DNA of 64,000 nt from Nitrososphaerota archaeon (GCA_016201435.1 JACQCT010000015.1:1-64000); one strand, 5' to 3'. Positions 53,883 through 62,611 are shown, counted from the first letter of the stretch. Notes: generated by a model from the sequence alone, not told the origin. Translations and numbers: made by a program.

Positions 53883-54647
53883 TCATCCTTCAGAAGCAGA
53901 TTTTCCACCGTCTACATTTAAGATGATTCCAGAAACCCAACTTGCTTCATCTGATGCCAAGTAAACTGCGGCATTTGCAACATCTATAGGTTCTCCTATC
54001 CTGTTTAATGGCTGCTTGTCATCAAGGACTTTTCGTGTTTCTGGATAGTCAAGATATGACTTTATCATTCCGGCATTAATGATCCCGGGGTTTATACAAT
54101 TACAACGAATGTTTTTTCTTGCATATTCTATTGCTATGCCTTTTGTAAACATGTTAATTGCTGCCTTGGTTGTGCAGTACACAGTCAAGTGCACTTTTGG
54201 GATTGCACGCTCGCTTGATATTGAACCAATGTTAATAATTGATCCACTCTTATTTTCTAGCATTTTAATTAAGACTGATTTTGTAATTCTAAAAGTTCCG
54301 TAGAGATTTGTGTTTATCAAAGCTGACCAATCTGACTCGGGCATTTCATGAAAATGTATTGGGTCGTTGATAAGACCAGCACTGTTTACAAGTATGTCTA
54401 ATTTTCCATAATGATCAGAAATTTGTTCCACTGTCTGTAACACCTGTGCCTCATTTGTGAGATCACATGGAATTCCAACTGTTTTTGTTGCATAGTTTTT
54501 TATTGTTTTTCTTGCTTTCTCAAGTTTGTCAAAATTTCTGCCTAATAAAACAACATTTGCGCCTTCCTCAACAAATCTTTTTGAAATTTCTAATCCTATG
54601 TCACTTGATGCACCTGTAACTATTGCCACTTTATCTTTTAATCTCAT
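53883..54647 (-). CDS. Short-chain dehydrogenase/reductase (FabG-like)
   Basis: 254 residues. The Rossmann motif is [11 protein letters not shown] (the middle Gly of TGxxxGxG is Asp), followed by NSAGLI (NxAG), catalytic Ser in INIGSISSE, Tyr and Lys in YCTTKAA, and a C-terminal [23 protein letters not shown] after the second strand has an Arg, which hints at NADPH. A 3-oxoacyl-type or alcohol substrate is possible but unproven. Confidence 0.85.
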   Translation of the reverse strand: MRLKDKVAIVTGASSDIGLEISKRFVEEGANVVLLGRNFDKLEKARKTIKNYATKTVGIPCDLTNEAQVLQTVEQISDHYGKLDILVNSAGLINDPIHFHEMPESDWSALINTNLYGTFRITKSVLIKMLENKSGSIINIGSISSERAIPKVHLTVYCTTKAAINMFTKGIAIEYARKNIRCNCINPGIINAGMIKSYLDYPETRKVLDDKQPLNRIGEPIDVANAAVYLASDEASWVSGIILNVDGGKSASEG

Positions 54648-54774
54648 AACATGATAAAGAAATAATCATATATGAACATTAAATCTACTCATCATCTTAC
54701 GATCCATAACTACACTCACTTGTCATATCAAATCTAGTACACCTGCTTATTAAGAAAAATATGATGTCTTTTTC

Positions 54775-54933
54775 ATGGAACAAAGATTAACATGCGCAAA
54801 TCATTCCAACGAAGTAGTTCTTGATCAAATAGGATGGAATAGTTTCAACTGTCCAAGATGTGGTAGCGATTACTCCCTTGGAAGAAAAGTAATAGTACTG
54901 GATCCCACGCCTATGAAACAACATAGCCGTTGA
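54775..54933 (+). CDS. Zinc-ribbon microprotein
   Basis: 52 residues, MEQRLTCANHSNEV ... NCPRCGSDYSLGRKVIV. Cys7/His10 plus Cys26/Cys29 make a zinc ribbon; the C-terminus is basic. No hit to a named family from memory. It occupies the gap between the SDR and the ornithine cyclodeaminase genes, with a plausible AT-rich promoter upstream. Confidence 0.55.
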   Translation: MEQRLTCANHSNEVVLDQIGWNSFNCPRCGSDYSLGRKVIVLDPTPMKQHSR

Positions 54934-54998
54934 TTATTTGCTTTATAAGATTTTGTAGTCATATTATGATATGCGGTAGAAATTAACTGAACATAAAT

Positions 54999-56228
54999 TT
55001 ACTTGATTAGTTTCTGAATCTCTTGTGTTACAAGAGGCAAGAATGCGCCAACATCAGAGACTATGCCTAGAGCTTGCCATGTTCCGCGGTCCATCAGTTT
55101 GGTTACTGTTGGCTGATTGATGTCAACTACTATCACTTTTACTTCGGCAGGTAACATGTTGCCAGTTGCAATGGAATGAAGCATAGTTGATATCATTATT
55201 ACCATTTTTGCATCCTTGAGTATCTCCTTGTATTTTTTTTGTGCAACTGTCATGTCTGTTATGACATCAGGAAGCGGTCCATCGTCTCGCAATGAACCTG
55301 CCAATACAAATGGAATTTTTCTTTTAACACATTCGTACATTATTCCTTTCGCAAGTGTCTTATTTGCCACCATTTTTGGTATACTGCCTGCTTTGAAAAC
55401 TGAATTTATTGCCTGCATGTGATTTCTATGTCCTCTTACTGCCAAAGTGCCATTTTGAACATTCATTCCAAGCGAAGTTCCTAGTGTGGAATATTCTATA
55501 TCATGTACTGCAAGTGCGTTTCCTGCAAGTACTGCATCAATAAATCCTAATCTTATCAGTATTGCAATTGAATCTGACGCTCCAGTGTGTACAATTGCGG
55601 GACCGCCCACTAGAACAATTTTGCCTTTTTCATTTTTTGTCTTATAGATATCATGAGCAACTTTTCTTGCAATGTGCTGTGTTGGACGCTCACTTGAGCT
55701 ACTGCTTCCCATAAACTGGAAAAGATTGACTCCTTCTCTTGGTCTTTCAGGAGGGGTGATCCTTATTCCTCTTTCTCCTACAATTATCGTGTCGCCTTTT
55801 TTAATTTCACGAATAGGAGAACACCAAGCTCGATTTCCCTTAACTACAATGCATTTGTCCATCATCATATTTTCCACCTTTATCCATTTTCCTTTGTAGA
55901 AAACATCAGTACGATTATTTGTCGTACTGTAAAAATCATCAGGCATTACCATATCTCTTGGTGCAGGTTGCAGTTTGATTTCCTGCTGTATCTTTGAAGT
56001 GGCACCTGCACGGTATACTGATTCTAAAATTTCATCAAGATGTTTTTGTGATTTGCCCTGAACTAGGAGCTTTGCATAGCTCTCATCCTTTTTTCTTTTT
56101 CCTACTCGAAATTCCTGTACTTGGAATTCTCCATCCAAGTCCATTATGACATCGAATATTTTTGTAAGTATCATTGAATCTATGAGATGGCCTTTGACCT
56201 CTATCTCATGTTCAAATTTCTTTGCCAT
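54999..56228 (-). CDS. Archaeal-type ornithine cyclodeaminase (LOR/SDH-domain protein)
   Basis: 409 residues of the family once called TIGR00300. The N-terminal LOR/SDH domain (FEHEIEVKGHLIDSMILTKIFDVI) and a C-terminal nucleotide-binding part (GKIVLVGGPAIVHTGASDSIAILI, VLAGNALAVHDIEYSTLGTSLG) match archaeal ornithine cyclodeaminases, which make proline from ornithine without the bacterial Mu-crystallin fold. A role in proline supply is inferred. Single gene. Confidence 0.85.
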   Translation of the reverse strand: MAKKFEHEIEVKGHLIDSMILTKIFDVIMDLDGEFQVQEFRVGKRKKDESYAKLLVQGKSQKHLDEILESVYRAGATSKIQQEIKLQPAPRDMVMPDDFYSTTNNRTDVFYKGKWIKVENMMMDKCIVVKGNRAWCSPIREIKKGDTIIVGERGIRITPPERPREGVNLFQFMGSSSSSERPTQHIARKVAHDIYKTKNEKGKIVLVGGPAIVHTGASDSIAILIRLGFIDAVLAGNALAVHDIEYSTLGTSLGMNVQNGTLAVRGHRNHMQAINSVFKAGSIPKMVANKTLAKGIMYECVKRKIPFVLAGSLRDDGPLPDVITDMTVAQKKYKEILKDAKMVIMISTMLHSIATGNMLPAEVKVIVVDINQPTVTKLMDRGTWQALGIVSDVGAFLPLVTQEIQKLIK

Positions 56229-56326
56229 TCCTAGAATTCAGTAAATGTACTAATTTAATGTTTAATGAATTTAAAATGGATTTAATCTCATCTTGTTTTT
56301 AAATAATGTAACGCGTTTCTATAATC

Positions 56327-57382
56327 ATGAGAACATTATCCGTTGTAGCCATATTCATCATATTCATATTATCTGTCTATAATTATCATCAATCATTTAC
56401 ACTGGTAGAAGGTTTTCAACGAACTGATTTCAAGCTAATCCATAGTCCAACCATATGTGCAGTAGAACCATTACCAGATCCGAACTTTCATTCAATTGGA
56501 AATCGCATGCTTACTCAAACCGAATATGCTGTAATTGATTGGGCTACAAAATTAAATACTTCGTTAGGAACATCTGCAAGCCATACCCCCATATGGAAAA
56601 TATCACTTGTCAAAGTTTTTCTTTGGCAACAAAAAACATTTGATTATTCAAATTGCGATATTATCATTAATTATAAAGAAAAACCTGATGATTCAAAATT
56701 ACAAACTGAGATAGGAGGAATAACACAATATGACTATGAACATCATAAATCTACAATTGAGATTTATTATTTGCAAGTTAATGTGAATGCAATACAAAAT
56801 GAAACTCGTGATGCAAATTACATCTATACCACTACGAACTGGGTGCCATATTATACCGGTTATGCATTAGGTGATGCACAACTTGGAATGATTATACGCC
56901 ATGAAATTGGGCATGCACTAGGGTTAGGTCATTTTTTTTCAGATAATCCGACAGATCTATCAGGATGGATACATGGTGAAGTAAGTCTTCCATCAATTAT
57001 GATTCCGGTTGTTATTGCAATAGGGAATTCACATTTTGATATAACGCCATATGACATATACGAAATCAAATTAATCTATGGTAACAATGGGTTTGGTAAC
57101 TTGTCTGTACAAAACACTACATTAATCCCAGACTGGATTAAAACTAGTGCTGGAGGATGGGCCAAAGGTTCGCTTGCAGATGATGATTTTATTAAAGGAT
57201 TACAATATCTTGTAAAACAAAAAATCATAAATGATACTTCAATAGATTCTACATCGCCTTTTACACAAATTCCATCATGGATAAAAAATAATGCCCGATG
57301 GTGGTCAGACAATCAGATATCTGATGATGAATTTGTAAAAGGGATTCAATATCTGATTCAATATGGTATGATTAAAATCTAA
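56327..57382 (+). CDS. Secreted metzincin-type metalloprotease with two C-terminal repeats
   Basis: 351 residues. A signal peptide or N-terminal anchor (residues 1-20), then a protease domain whose zinc site is H192-E-I-G-H196-ALGLG-H202, the metzincin signature, followed by IMIPV as possible Met-turn. Two 36-residue repeats at about 267 and 315 share IPxWIKxxAxxW..x(I/L)xDDxFxKGxQYLxxxxxI, a module common on thaumarchaeal exported proteins and probably used for surface attachment. Confidence 0.82.
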   Translation: MRTLSVVAIFIIFILSVYNYHQSFTLVEGFQRTDFKLIHSPTICAVEPLPDPNFHSIGNRMLTQTEYAVIDWATKLNTSLGTSASHTPIWKISLVKVFLWQQKTFDYSNCDIIINYKEKPDDSKLQTEIGGITQYDYEHHKSTIEIYYLQVNVNAIQNETRDANYIYTTTNWVPYYTGYALGDAQLGMIIRHEIGHALGLGHFFSDNPTDLSGWIHGEVSLPSIMIPVVIAIGNSHFDITPYDIYEIKLIYGNNGFGNLSVQNTTLIPDWIKTSAGGWAKGSLADDDFIKGLQYLVKQKIINDTSIDSTSPFTQIPSWIKNNARWWSDNQISDDEFVKGIQYLIQYGMIKI

Positions 57383-57440
57383 ATTTTATTTAATTTGATT
57401 AGGTATTGTTAATTTGGTGTGCCAATTTTTTGATTTTATA

Positions 57441-57788
57441 TCATACTGGAAGTGATACTTGACCTTTGAATTCTTGAAGATTGTCTGCTTGCAACATTTT
57501 CACTATTGCATCTTTACGTTCAGTATCTAGCCCTCTTGCAATGGCTTTTGAAATACCATTTTTATCACATAAAACAACCATGTATCCACTTACATCTGTT
57601 AACACATATCCTCCACCGTCATTTAGAACGGCGTACAAGTTTTCCTCACCAACAGGTTCCCAGACATTTGTTTTGTTGTCTTTTAATGCAAGAGCAGGCA
57701 TTGCAGTACCATTTGCATATTTGTTTAGATGTTCTCTTGCTTCTTTGACACGCTTCTCGCCAATCTTGAGAGCTACAAAATACTGCAT
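57441..57788 (-). CDS. Hypothetical alpha/beta protein
   Basis: 115 residues, no family recognised. Strand-rich centre (VWEPVGEENLYAVLNDGGGYVLTDVSGYMVVLCDKNG) between helices; possibly a small ligand-binding or dimerisation fold. Twenty-one bases downstream of the HD-domain gene on the same strand, so probably in one operon with it. Confidence 0.65.
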   Translation of the reverse strand: MQYFVALKIGEKRVKEAREHLNKYANGTAMPALALKDNKTNVWEPVGEENLYAVLNDGGGYVLTDVSGYMVVLCDKNGISKAIARGLDTERKDAIVKMLQADNLQEFKGQVSLPV

Positions 57789-57809
57789 ACAAGTTGTACT
57801 GATGTTTTG

Positions 57810-58340
57810 TTATTTATAGGATATCTCGTCTAAAATTTCTAGAATTTCTTTACTCTTTATGTCCTTTTTTGCAGATTCAAAAAATAACGCAAGTTTGTCT
57901 TTTGGATGTCCTTCTGCATTATATTTTAAAGATTGTATTGCCATTTCTAGACGATCAATTTCATGCATCAATAATGATTCTTTGGAAGTTCCATCTTGGA
58001 ATTCGCTCCATATTTTTTCATATTCAATTGAAATTTCTGATGGAAGTCTTGAAAGAATTTCATTCATCGTTTGATTTTCAATTTCTTTTTTATCGTTTTT
58101 AGAAATTTCTTCTGGTGTGAAATCTCCAGTAATGGATTCTGAAAGATCATGTAGTAGTGCCATCTTTAGCATTCTTTCAGTATCGAGTTTTTTTAAATCA
58201 GAAAAAACCATCGTCATAACAGCCACACTAAATGAATGGTCAGCTACTGATTCAGGATGTGCTATGCCGATTTTTTCCTTCCATCCCTTGCGGGGAGTTT
58301 TTTTTAACTCTGATACGATATAAAAAAAATCAAATAACAT
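57810..58340 (-). CDS. HD-domain phosphohydrolase (YfbR/HDDC2-like)
   Basis: 176 residues. His in VADHSFSVAVM, HD in MALLHDLSESITGDFTP, and the distal Asp in HEIDRLEMAIQSLKY give the complete H...HD...D metal site. Size and motifs fit the YfbR/HDDC2 group, known for 5'-deoxynucleotidase activity. The substrate here is inferred. Confidence 0.85.
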   Translation of the reverse strand: MLFDFFYIVSELKKTPRKGWKEKIGIAHPESVADHSFSVAVMTMVFSDLKKLDTERMLKMALLHDLSESITGDFTPEEISKNDKKEIENQTMNEILSRLPSEISIEYEKIWSEFQDGTSKESLLMHEIDRLEMAIQSLKYNAEGHPKDKLALFFESAKKDIKSKEILEILDEISYK

Positions 58341-58527
58341 TAAAATTCCTTTTTATTGTTATGCGCTAAATTTTTTGATTTAATTGCATGTTTATCATTT
58401 AGGTTATTCTTGCAAATTAAATGTAATTTATCATGAATATGTAGTGAATTTGACATGTTCTAACCGAACTATTTGTACTATTAAATAATTCGAACAAGAT
58501 AAAAGCGTCTAAACTACCAATCAATTA

Positions 58528-59067
58528 TTGGTAAAAATCTATACAAAAACTGGTGATGATGGTTCTACAGGTCTCATAGGAGGCAATCGTATACGAAAAT
58601 CTAGTCCTAGAATAATCGCATATGGCACAGTAGATGAATTGAACTCGTCACTTGGAATTGCACTCTCCTTAAAACTAGATACTGACATTGCAAATTTATT
58701 GACAAAAATTCAAAATGATTTGTTTGTAGTTGGTGCAGACTTGGCTAATCCAGATTTAAAAAATACTACAAACAGAATTACAGATGACATGGTACAGTTT
58801 CTTGAACATAGTATAGATAATCTAGAAAAGGAATTGAGTCCAATTTCTTATTTCATATTGCCTGGAGGAGACCAAATCGCATCACAAGTACACATGGCCC
58901 GTGCAATATCGCGTAGAGCAGAAACTAGCATTGTATATTTGGCAGAAATTGAAGAAATAAACAAGACATGCAAGATTTACATAAACAGATTAGCAGACTT
59001 GCTTTTTATTATAGCCCGTGTTATCAATAAAAGAAAAACGATTAATGACATTGCCTGGAAAAAATAA
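58528..59067 (+). CDS. Cob(I)alamin adenosyltransferase (PduO type)
   Basis: 179 residues from TTG. KIYTKTGDDGSTGLIGGNRIRKSSPRI is the ATP-binding N-terminus, YGTVDELNSSLG and RAISRRAETSIV the active-site helices, with the C-terminal YINRLADLLFIIAR. It makes adenosylcobalamin from cob(I)alamin and ATP. It fits an organism that makes and uses B12; the cobalt transporter at 43-44 kb belongs to the same theme. Confidence 0.92.
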   Translation: MVKIYTKTGDDGSTGLIGGNRIRKSSPRIIAYGTVDELNSSLGIALSLKLDTDIANLLTKIQNDLFVVGADLANPDLKNTTNRITDDMVQFLEHSIDNLEKELSPISYFILPGGDQIASQVHMARAISRRAETSIVYLAEIEEINKTCKIYINRLADLLFIIARVINKRKTINDIAWKK

Positions 59068-59107
59068 AGACACACTTTAATTCCCCAAGAATTGGATATT
59101 TCGATGT

Positions 59108-59181
59108 GCCGCCGTAGCTCAGCCCGGGAGAGCACTCGGCTGAAGACCGAGCTGTCGCGCGTTCAAGTCCCGCCGGCGGCA
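59108..59181 (+). tRNA. tRNA-Phe (GAA)
   Basis: Acceptor GCCGCCG pairs with CGGCGGC (7 bases), D-arm GCTC...GAGC, anticodon stem CTCGG/CCGAG with loop CTGAAGA (anticodon GAA), T-loop TTCAAGT, discriminator A. The CCA is not encoded. The T-stem has one C-C mismatch (GCGCG/CCCGC). No intron at the usual position. Confidence 0.93.
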
Positions 59182-59271
59182 CTACTGTAATTTTATTAAT
59201 TAGATCATCTGATCTACGAACAATCTTGAGACAAGTTTAATAATATGGTCTCCAATTTTGGTTAATCGTAA

Positions 59272-59496
59272 TTGGCAAAAGATAAGAAAAAAGAGACAAA
59301 GAAAAAAAGATCTAGTGAAAAAAAGAAAAAGGCACCAGCAAAAGCTAAGCCAAAACTAAAACAAGATTTGGTTTCTAGTGATGATGCAGGAATTATCGTA
59401 GTAGAAGACGATACAAATATGGACAAGGAAGCTGAGCTTGAGGCACGTAAAGCGTATCTTGAAGAAGCACGTTCTCAAGAAGCTTCAGAAGATTAA
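59272..59496 (+). CDS. Lys-rich charged small protein
   Basis: 74 residues from TTG. The first 32 residues are almost half Lys (KDKKKETKKKRSSEKKKK), the second half is acidic (VVEDDTNMDKEAELEARKAYLEEARSQ). Probably disordered then helical. A nucleic-acid- or ribosome-associated role is plausible for the basic tail but unproven. Confidence 0.6.
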   Translation: MAKDKKKETKKKRSSEKKKKAPAKAKPKLKQDLVSSDDAGIIVVEDDTNMDKEAELEARKAYLEEARSQEASED

Positions 59497-59592
59497 TTCT
59501 AGCATCTGCTTATTTTTAATGCATACATCATCATTGTATGAAAATCGTTTTAAAAGATCATACTTATCCATACGTGAATCATAATACCATTA

Positions 59593-59832
59593 ATGCGTGC
59601 GCTTTGTCTAATTGCTGTTAAACCAGGTAAGGTAGATAATGTAATACTGACACTTCGAAAAATTCGCAAGGTAGTACGAGAAATAATGATTGTAACAGGT
59701 AGAGCTGATATTGCTGTAGTCCTTCAAGGAACAATTGATGAAATCAATAATATTGTAATAGATTTTAAGAAGATTAGAGAAATTGTAACTACTGAAACTC
59801 TAATTGAGGTGGAGGTAAATTTGGGATGGTAA
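59593..59832 (+). CDS. Stand-alone Lrp/AsnC ligand-binding (RAM) protein 1
   Basis: 79 residues forming only the alpha-beta RAM domain (ALCLIAVKPGKVDNVILTLRKI ... MIVTGRADIAVVLQGTIDEI ... TTETLIEVEV), with no DNA-binding helix-turn-helix. Such domains form amino-acid-binding oligomers. Its stop overlaps the start of the next RAM gene by 7 bases. Confidence 0.82.
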   Translation: MRALCLIAVKPGKVDNVILTLRKIRKVVREIMIVTGRADIAVVLQGTIDEINNIVIDFKKIREIVTTETLIEVEVNLGW

Positions 59833-60044
59833 AAGCAGTAGTACTGGTAAAATCCCCAAAAAAACTTATTGCTGCAAGATTGCGAATGGTAAAATCAGTA
59901 TATGATTCGTTTCCAGTAAGTGGTCAATTTGACGCAGTGGCTTTAATCGATGTTAAATCATTGTCACAGATAAAAGATGTTACCTCCGAAATTCAAAACA
60001 TCAAAGGGGTAGAAAGAACGGAAACAATGGTTCAAGTAATATAG
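59826..60044 (+). CDS. Stand-alone Lrp/AsnC ligand-binding (RAM) protein 2
   Basis: 72 residues, second RAM domain without HTH (VVLVKSPKKLIAARLRMVKSVYDSFPVSGQFDAVALIDV ... GVERTETMVQVI). Overlap with the previous gene suggests translational coupling and perhaps hetero-oligomers that sense amino acids. Partner DNA-binding proteins are not visible nearby. Confidence 0.8.
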   Translation: MVKAVVLVKSPKKLIAARLRMVKSVYDSFPVSGQFDAVALIDVKSLSQIKDVTSEIQNIKGVERTETMVQVI

Positions 60045-60081
60045 CATAAGGGTTTTTAACAAAGTATATTCAAACTTCATT

Positions 60082-60492
60082 ATGAACATAAAGCATCTTG
60101 GTAGCGTAATAATTGCAGTATCAAACTTGGGAAAATCTGTAAAATTTTACAATGAAATAATAGGCATGCCAATTAAAAACAAAAGAGAAAACTGGGTAGA
60201 ACTTGGAAAGCAAGGGGCTTCAGTTATTTTACATCCAGCTACCACTAAAATAAACACAGGTACATCTATTGAGAATGGCATTGTAATTGGTCTCGTTGTT
60301 GGTGATATCCAATCAGCCATTCAAGAACTAAAATCACAAAACGTTACAATATACAGAGACATTGAATCTCACAAGGCAGGTACAAACGCAATAGTTTTGG
60401 ATCCTGATAAATACATGATATCTTTGTTTGAGCCTGTTCCGCCAGATAGTGCAAAACAAGCACGCGGATTCCACGGTTTTGCTCCACTCTAG
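60082..60492 (+). CDS. Glyoxalase/VOC-superfamily protein
   Basis: 136 residues with the paired beta-alpha-beta-beta-beta modules of VOC proteins (VIIAVSNLGKSVKFYNEIIGMPI ... IVIGLVVGDIQSAIQELKSQNV ... IVLDPDKYMISLFEP). The usual first metal His is not at its normal place, while the C-terminal Glu (FEP) is kept. Metal use and substrate are uncertain. Confidence 0.85.
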   Translation: MNIKHLGSVIIAVSNLGKSVKFYNEIIGMPIKNKRENWVELGKQGASVILHPATTKINTGTSIENGIVIGLVVGDIQSAIQELKSQNVTIYRDIESHKAGTNAIVLDPDKYMISLFEPVPPDSAKQARGFHGFAPL

Positions 60493-60881
60493 ATTATTTT
60501 TTTGATTTTACTAATTATTTTATCTAACAAATTTAGGGGGACATTCATATCTACTGAAATATAATAAATCCCTTCTTTTCTTTGAAATGCAACCAAAGTA
60601 ACTTTATCATGTTTAAAAATTGCACAATCCATACTACCTATTGCATTATCATTTGAGCGCCGCATTGTTAATAGAGTTGAAATTAGAAAAAATTCGTTTC
60701 TAGCTGGTTCTGATTTCAAATGTATCTTGGTGCCAGGTCTTATTATTCCAGTCAGGGTTCTTCCATACTCATTGATTAATCCTACATATCTTACCGATTT
60801 TGATGATAGGAGAATTTTTTGGCATTTTTTTCTATAAATAGAAATATCTTCTTGCCATTTCTCGGCTGGAGTTTTTACCAT
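60489..60881 (-). CDS. Hypothetical protein
   Basis: 130 residues, alpha/beta, with a basic N-terminal helix (AEKWQEDISIYRKKCQKILLSS) and a strand-helix C-terminus (DKVTLVAFQRKEGIYYISVDMNVPLNLLDKIISKI). The strand-helix arrangement recalls roadblock/longin-like small domains, but I cannot confirm it. It overlaps the VOC gene tail to tail. Confidence 0.65.
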   Translation of the reverse strand: MVKTPAEKWQEDISIYRKKCQKILLSSKSVRYVGLINEYGRTLTGIIRPGTKIHLKSEPARNEFFLISTLLTMRRSNDNAIGSMDCAIFKHDKVTLVAFQRKEGIYYISVDMNVPLNLLDKIISKIKKII

Positions 60882-60917
60882 ATTCAGGATAACTTTACAG
60901 GCTTTATAAAGATGGAT

Positions 60918-61286
60918 TTATTTCTGTTTTTGTTTTTCCAAGTCTTTTTTTAATACGGCGTTTTCTTTTTTTAGTTGCTCGTTTTCGACTTGAAGTGCAT
61001 TAATAGAATTTACTCCTTTATGCATAGGGTGTGATGGACCAAATTGGTTTGGTGCTAAATCAAAAAGCCCAGCTGCATATTGTTGGAACATTGTGTAAAA
61101 ATCCGATAATCTTTCAAGCATTAGTGAATTGTCTCGAATTATGTTGTCTTTCAGCTTACCGGTCATAGTTATGCCACGAGGATGATTTGCCATTGGAGGT
61201 AAACGTGGAAATGCAAATGGACTATTTACCATGTTTTGATATTGATTGTAAAACTCTAACATTTTTTTTGTATCCATATTCCACAT
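60918..61286 (-). CDS. Coiled-coil hypothetical protein
   Basis: 122 residues (an ATG three codons in, at 61277, is an alternative start). A helical, Met/Phe/Pro-rich N-terminal part and a C-terminal coiled coil (ALQVENEQLKKENAVLKKDLEKQK). A phasin- or PhaE-like role could be imagined from size and layout, but no diagnostic motif supports it. Confidence 0.6.
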   Translation of the reverse strand: MWNMDTKKMLEFYNQYQNMVNSPFAFPRLPPMANHPRGITMTGKLKDNIIRDNSLMLERLSDFYTMFQQYAAGLFDLAPNQFGPSHPMHKGVNSINALQVENEQLKKENAVLKKDLEKQKQK

Positions 61287-61355
61287 ATGTTTATGAGGTT
61301 TTTTGCCCCTTATTTCACCTTTACGTGTTAAAAATTAGGCATCATACATAAAACA

Positions 61356-61399
61356 GGTTGTCAACCGGCGATCATTTTTTATCAAGATCAGCTGATCGC
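61356..61399. repeat. Cluster of overlapping palindromes in a divergent promoter region
   Basis: GGTTGTCAACC (61356-61366), GCGATCA ... TGATCGC (61368-61374 / 61393-61399), and the perfect 12-base palindrome GATCAGCTGATC (61386-61397). They lie between the minus-strand coiled-coil gene and a small plus-strand zinc protein; binding sites or a foldable leader are possible. Confidence 0.45.
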
Positions 61400-61435
61400 T
61401 GATCCTTATAGAAGCCACAGATCTCATTTGATAAA

Positions 61436-61585
61436 ATGACAAAAACAATATCTATGTGTTGTATAAAATGTAAAAAAAATATACTTTCAACTGATTTGTA
61501 CAAAATTGTAATGTACGTTGTTGGTGAAAAGTTTACCGATCATCATTATGAGCACATTGAATGCCCTGATAATTTTACAATTTAA
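61436..61585 (+). CDS. Cys/His microprotein
   Basis: 49 residues, MTKTISMCCIKCKKNI ... DHHYEHIECPDNF. CCxxC, three His and a last Cys make a likely zinc site. It overlaps the cyclase gene's stop by 4 bases on the other strand. Function unknown. Confidence 0.5.
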   Translation: MTKTISMCCIKCKKNILSTDLYKIVMYVVGEKFTDHHYEHIECPDNFTI

Positions 61586-62376
61586 TCAACTAGAGCATAA
61601 ACACGATAAAGTTTTCCAGTCTCTCTGTCATGATAAGTCCACTGATTTCCATACCACTCGACTTCTTTGAATGATTGTTTTAACGAAGGATGTAATTTTT
61701 CATAAACATCTTCTCCTATTAAGATCTGATTTGGTCTGGCAAGAGCTGTTATCTTTGCGGTAATACTCATTGCAGGTCCAAGTATGTCTACATGTGATCT
61801 TGTCTGGTCTGATCCGTATCTTACTATGGTGTTTTCTCCATAATCCATGCCAATTTTCACGCGAAGTTCTGGGTAATCATATTCACTAAGGATTGGATTT
61901 ATTCCTCTTTCTATTACATCGATCATAGTTCTTGCACAGTTGACAGCACTATCAGCTATTAAAAGCGGGCTATCTTCTGTAACAAAATATCCTATTACCG
62001 CATCTCCTACATATTTTAGAACATACCCTTCATGATGTTTTATAACATATCCCATCTCTTGAGAAAAGGAACTTAGGATAATTCCTAACTTTTCTGTAGG
62101 TAATTGTAATGTCATCTCTGTAGACCCAACTAGATCGACAAAGACTACAATCATAGGTAACTTCATGTCTACATGTGAGCGCAAAAATTGATCCGACGCA
62201 TCTATGGTATAATCATACTCGTAACCTTTCTTAAGGGAACTCCATACTCTTTTTTGGGTTTGCTTGATTAGTGATTCGGTATCTAATGTGCCTTCTTTAC
62301 TTGCCCCTAGCATCATGTCTATTATGTTATTAGTAGACATTGGGTCAGATTTTGCTTCAGAAGAGTCTTTACTCAA
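61582..62376 (-). CDS. Class III adenylate/guanylate cyclase-domain protein
   Basis: 264 residues. The cyclase homology domain begins about residue 73: VVFVDLVGSTEMTLQLP has the first metal Asp, VLKYVGDAVIGYF the base-selecting Lys and second metal Asp, and VKIGMDYGENTIVRYG the dimer arm. No transmembrane or sensor domain precedes it. Its upstream neighbour on the same strand, 14 bases away, is a zinc-ribbon microprotein. Nucleotide choice (ATP or GTP) is not settled. Confidence 0.88.
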   Translation of the reverse strand: MSKDSSEAKSDPMSTNNIIDMMLGASKEGTLDTESLIKQTQKRVWSSLKKGYEYDYTIDASDQFLRSHVDMKLPMIVVFVDLVGSTEMTLQLPTEKLGIILSSFSQEMGYVIKHHEGYVLKYVGDAVIGYFVTEDSPLLIADSAVNCARTMIDVIERGINPILSEYDYPELRVKIGMDYGENTIVRYGSDQTRSHVDILGPAMSITAKITALARPNQILIGEDVYEKLHPSLKQSFKEVEWYGNQWTYHDRETGKLYRVYALVD

Positions 62377-62390
62377 GATGTTTGTCTCCT

Positions 62391-62522
62391 TTATTCAAGG
62401 GGAAAATTCACTCCGCACACTGGGCATTGACCACGTTCGCCTTTGTATTTGATATCAAAATACTGAACAATCTCTACATTACAATTCCAACAAATTATCT
62501 TCTTAAAAGACGCCTTAGGCAT
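62391..62522 (-). CDS. Zinc-ribbon microprotein upstream of the cyclase
   Basis: 43 residues, MPKASFKKIICWNCNVEIVQYFDIKYKGERGQCPVCGVNFPLE shown here in parts: ICWNC (Cys11, Cys14) and CPVC (Cys34, Cys37) form a zinc ribbon. It ends 14 bases before the cyclase ATG on the same strand, so the two are probably one operon, and it might act as its regulator or partner. Confidence 0.6.
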   Translation of the reverse strand: MPKASFKKIICWNCNVEIVQYFDIKYKGERGQCPVCGVNFPLE

Positions 62523-62611
62523 AGTTTGATATGTAAATTTTATACTATTTGGTATAAAAACAAACGGAATTTCTTCATATCAAATTTAAGTGAGACTAGG
62601 AAGGAAAAACC

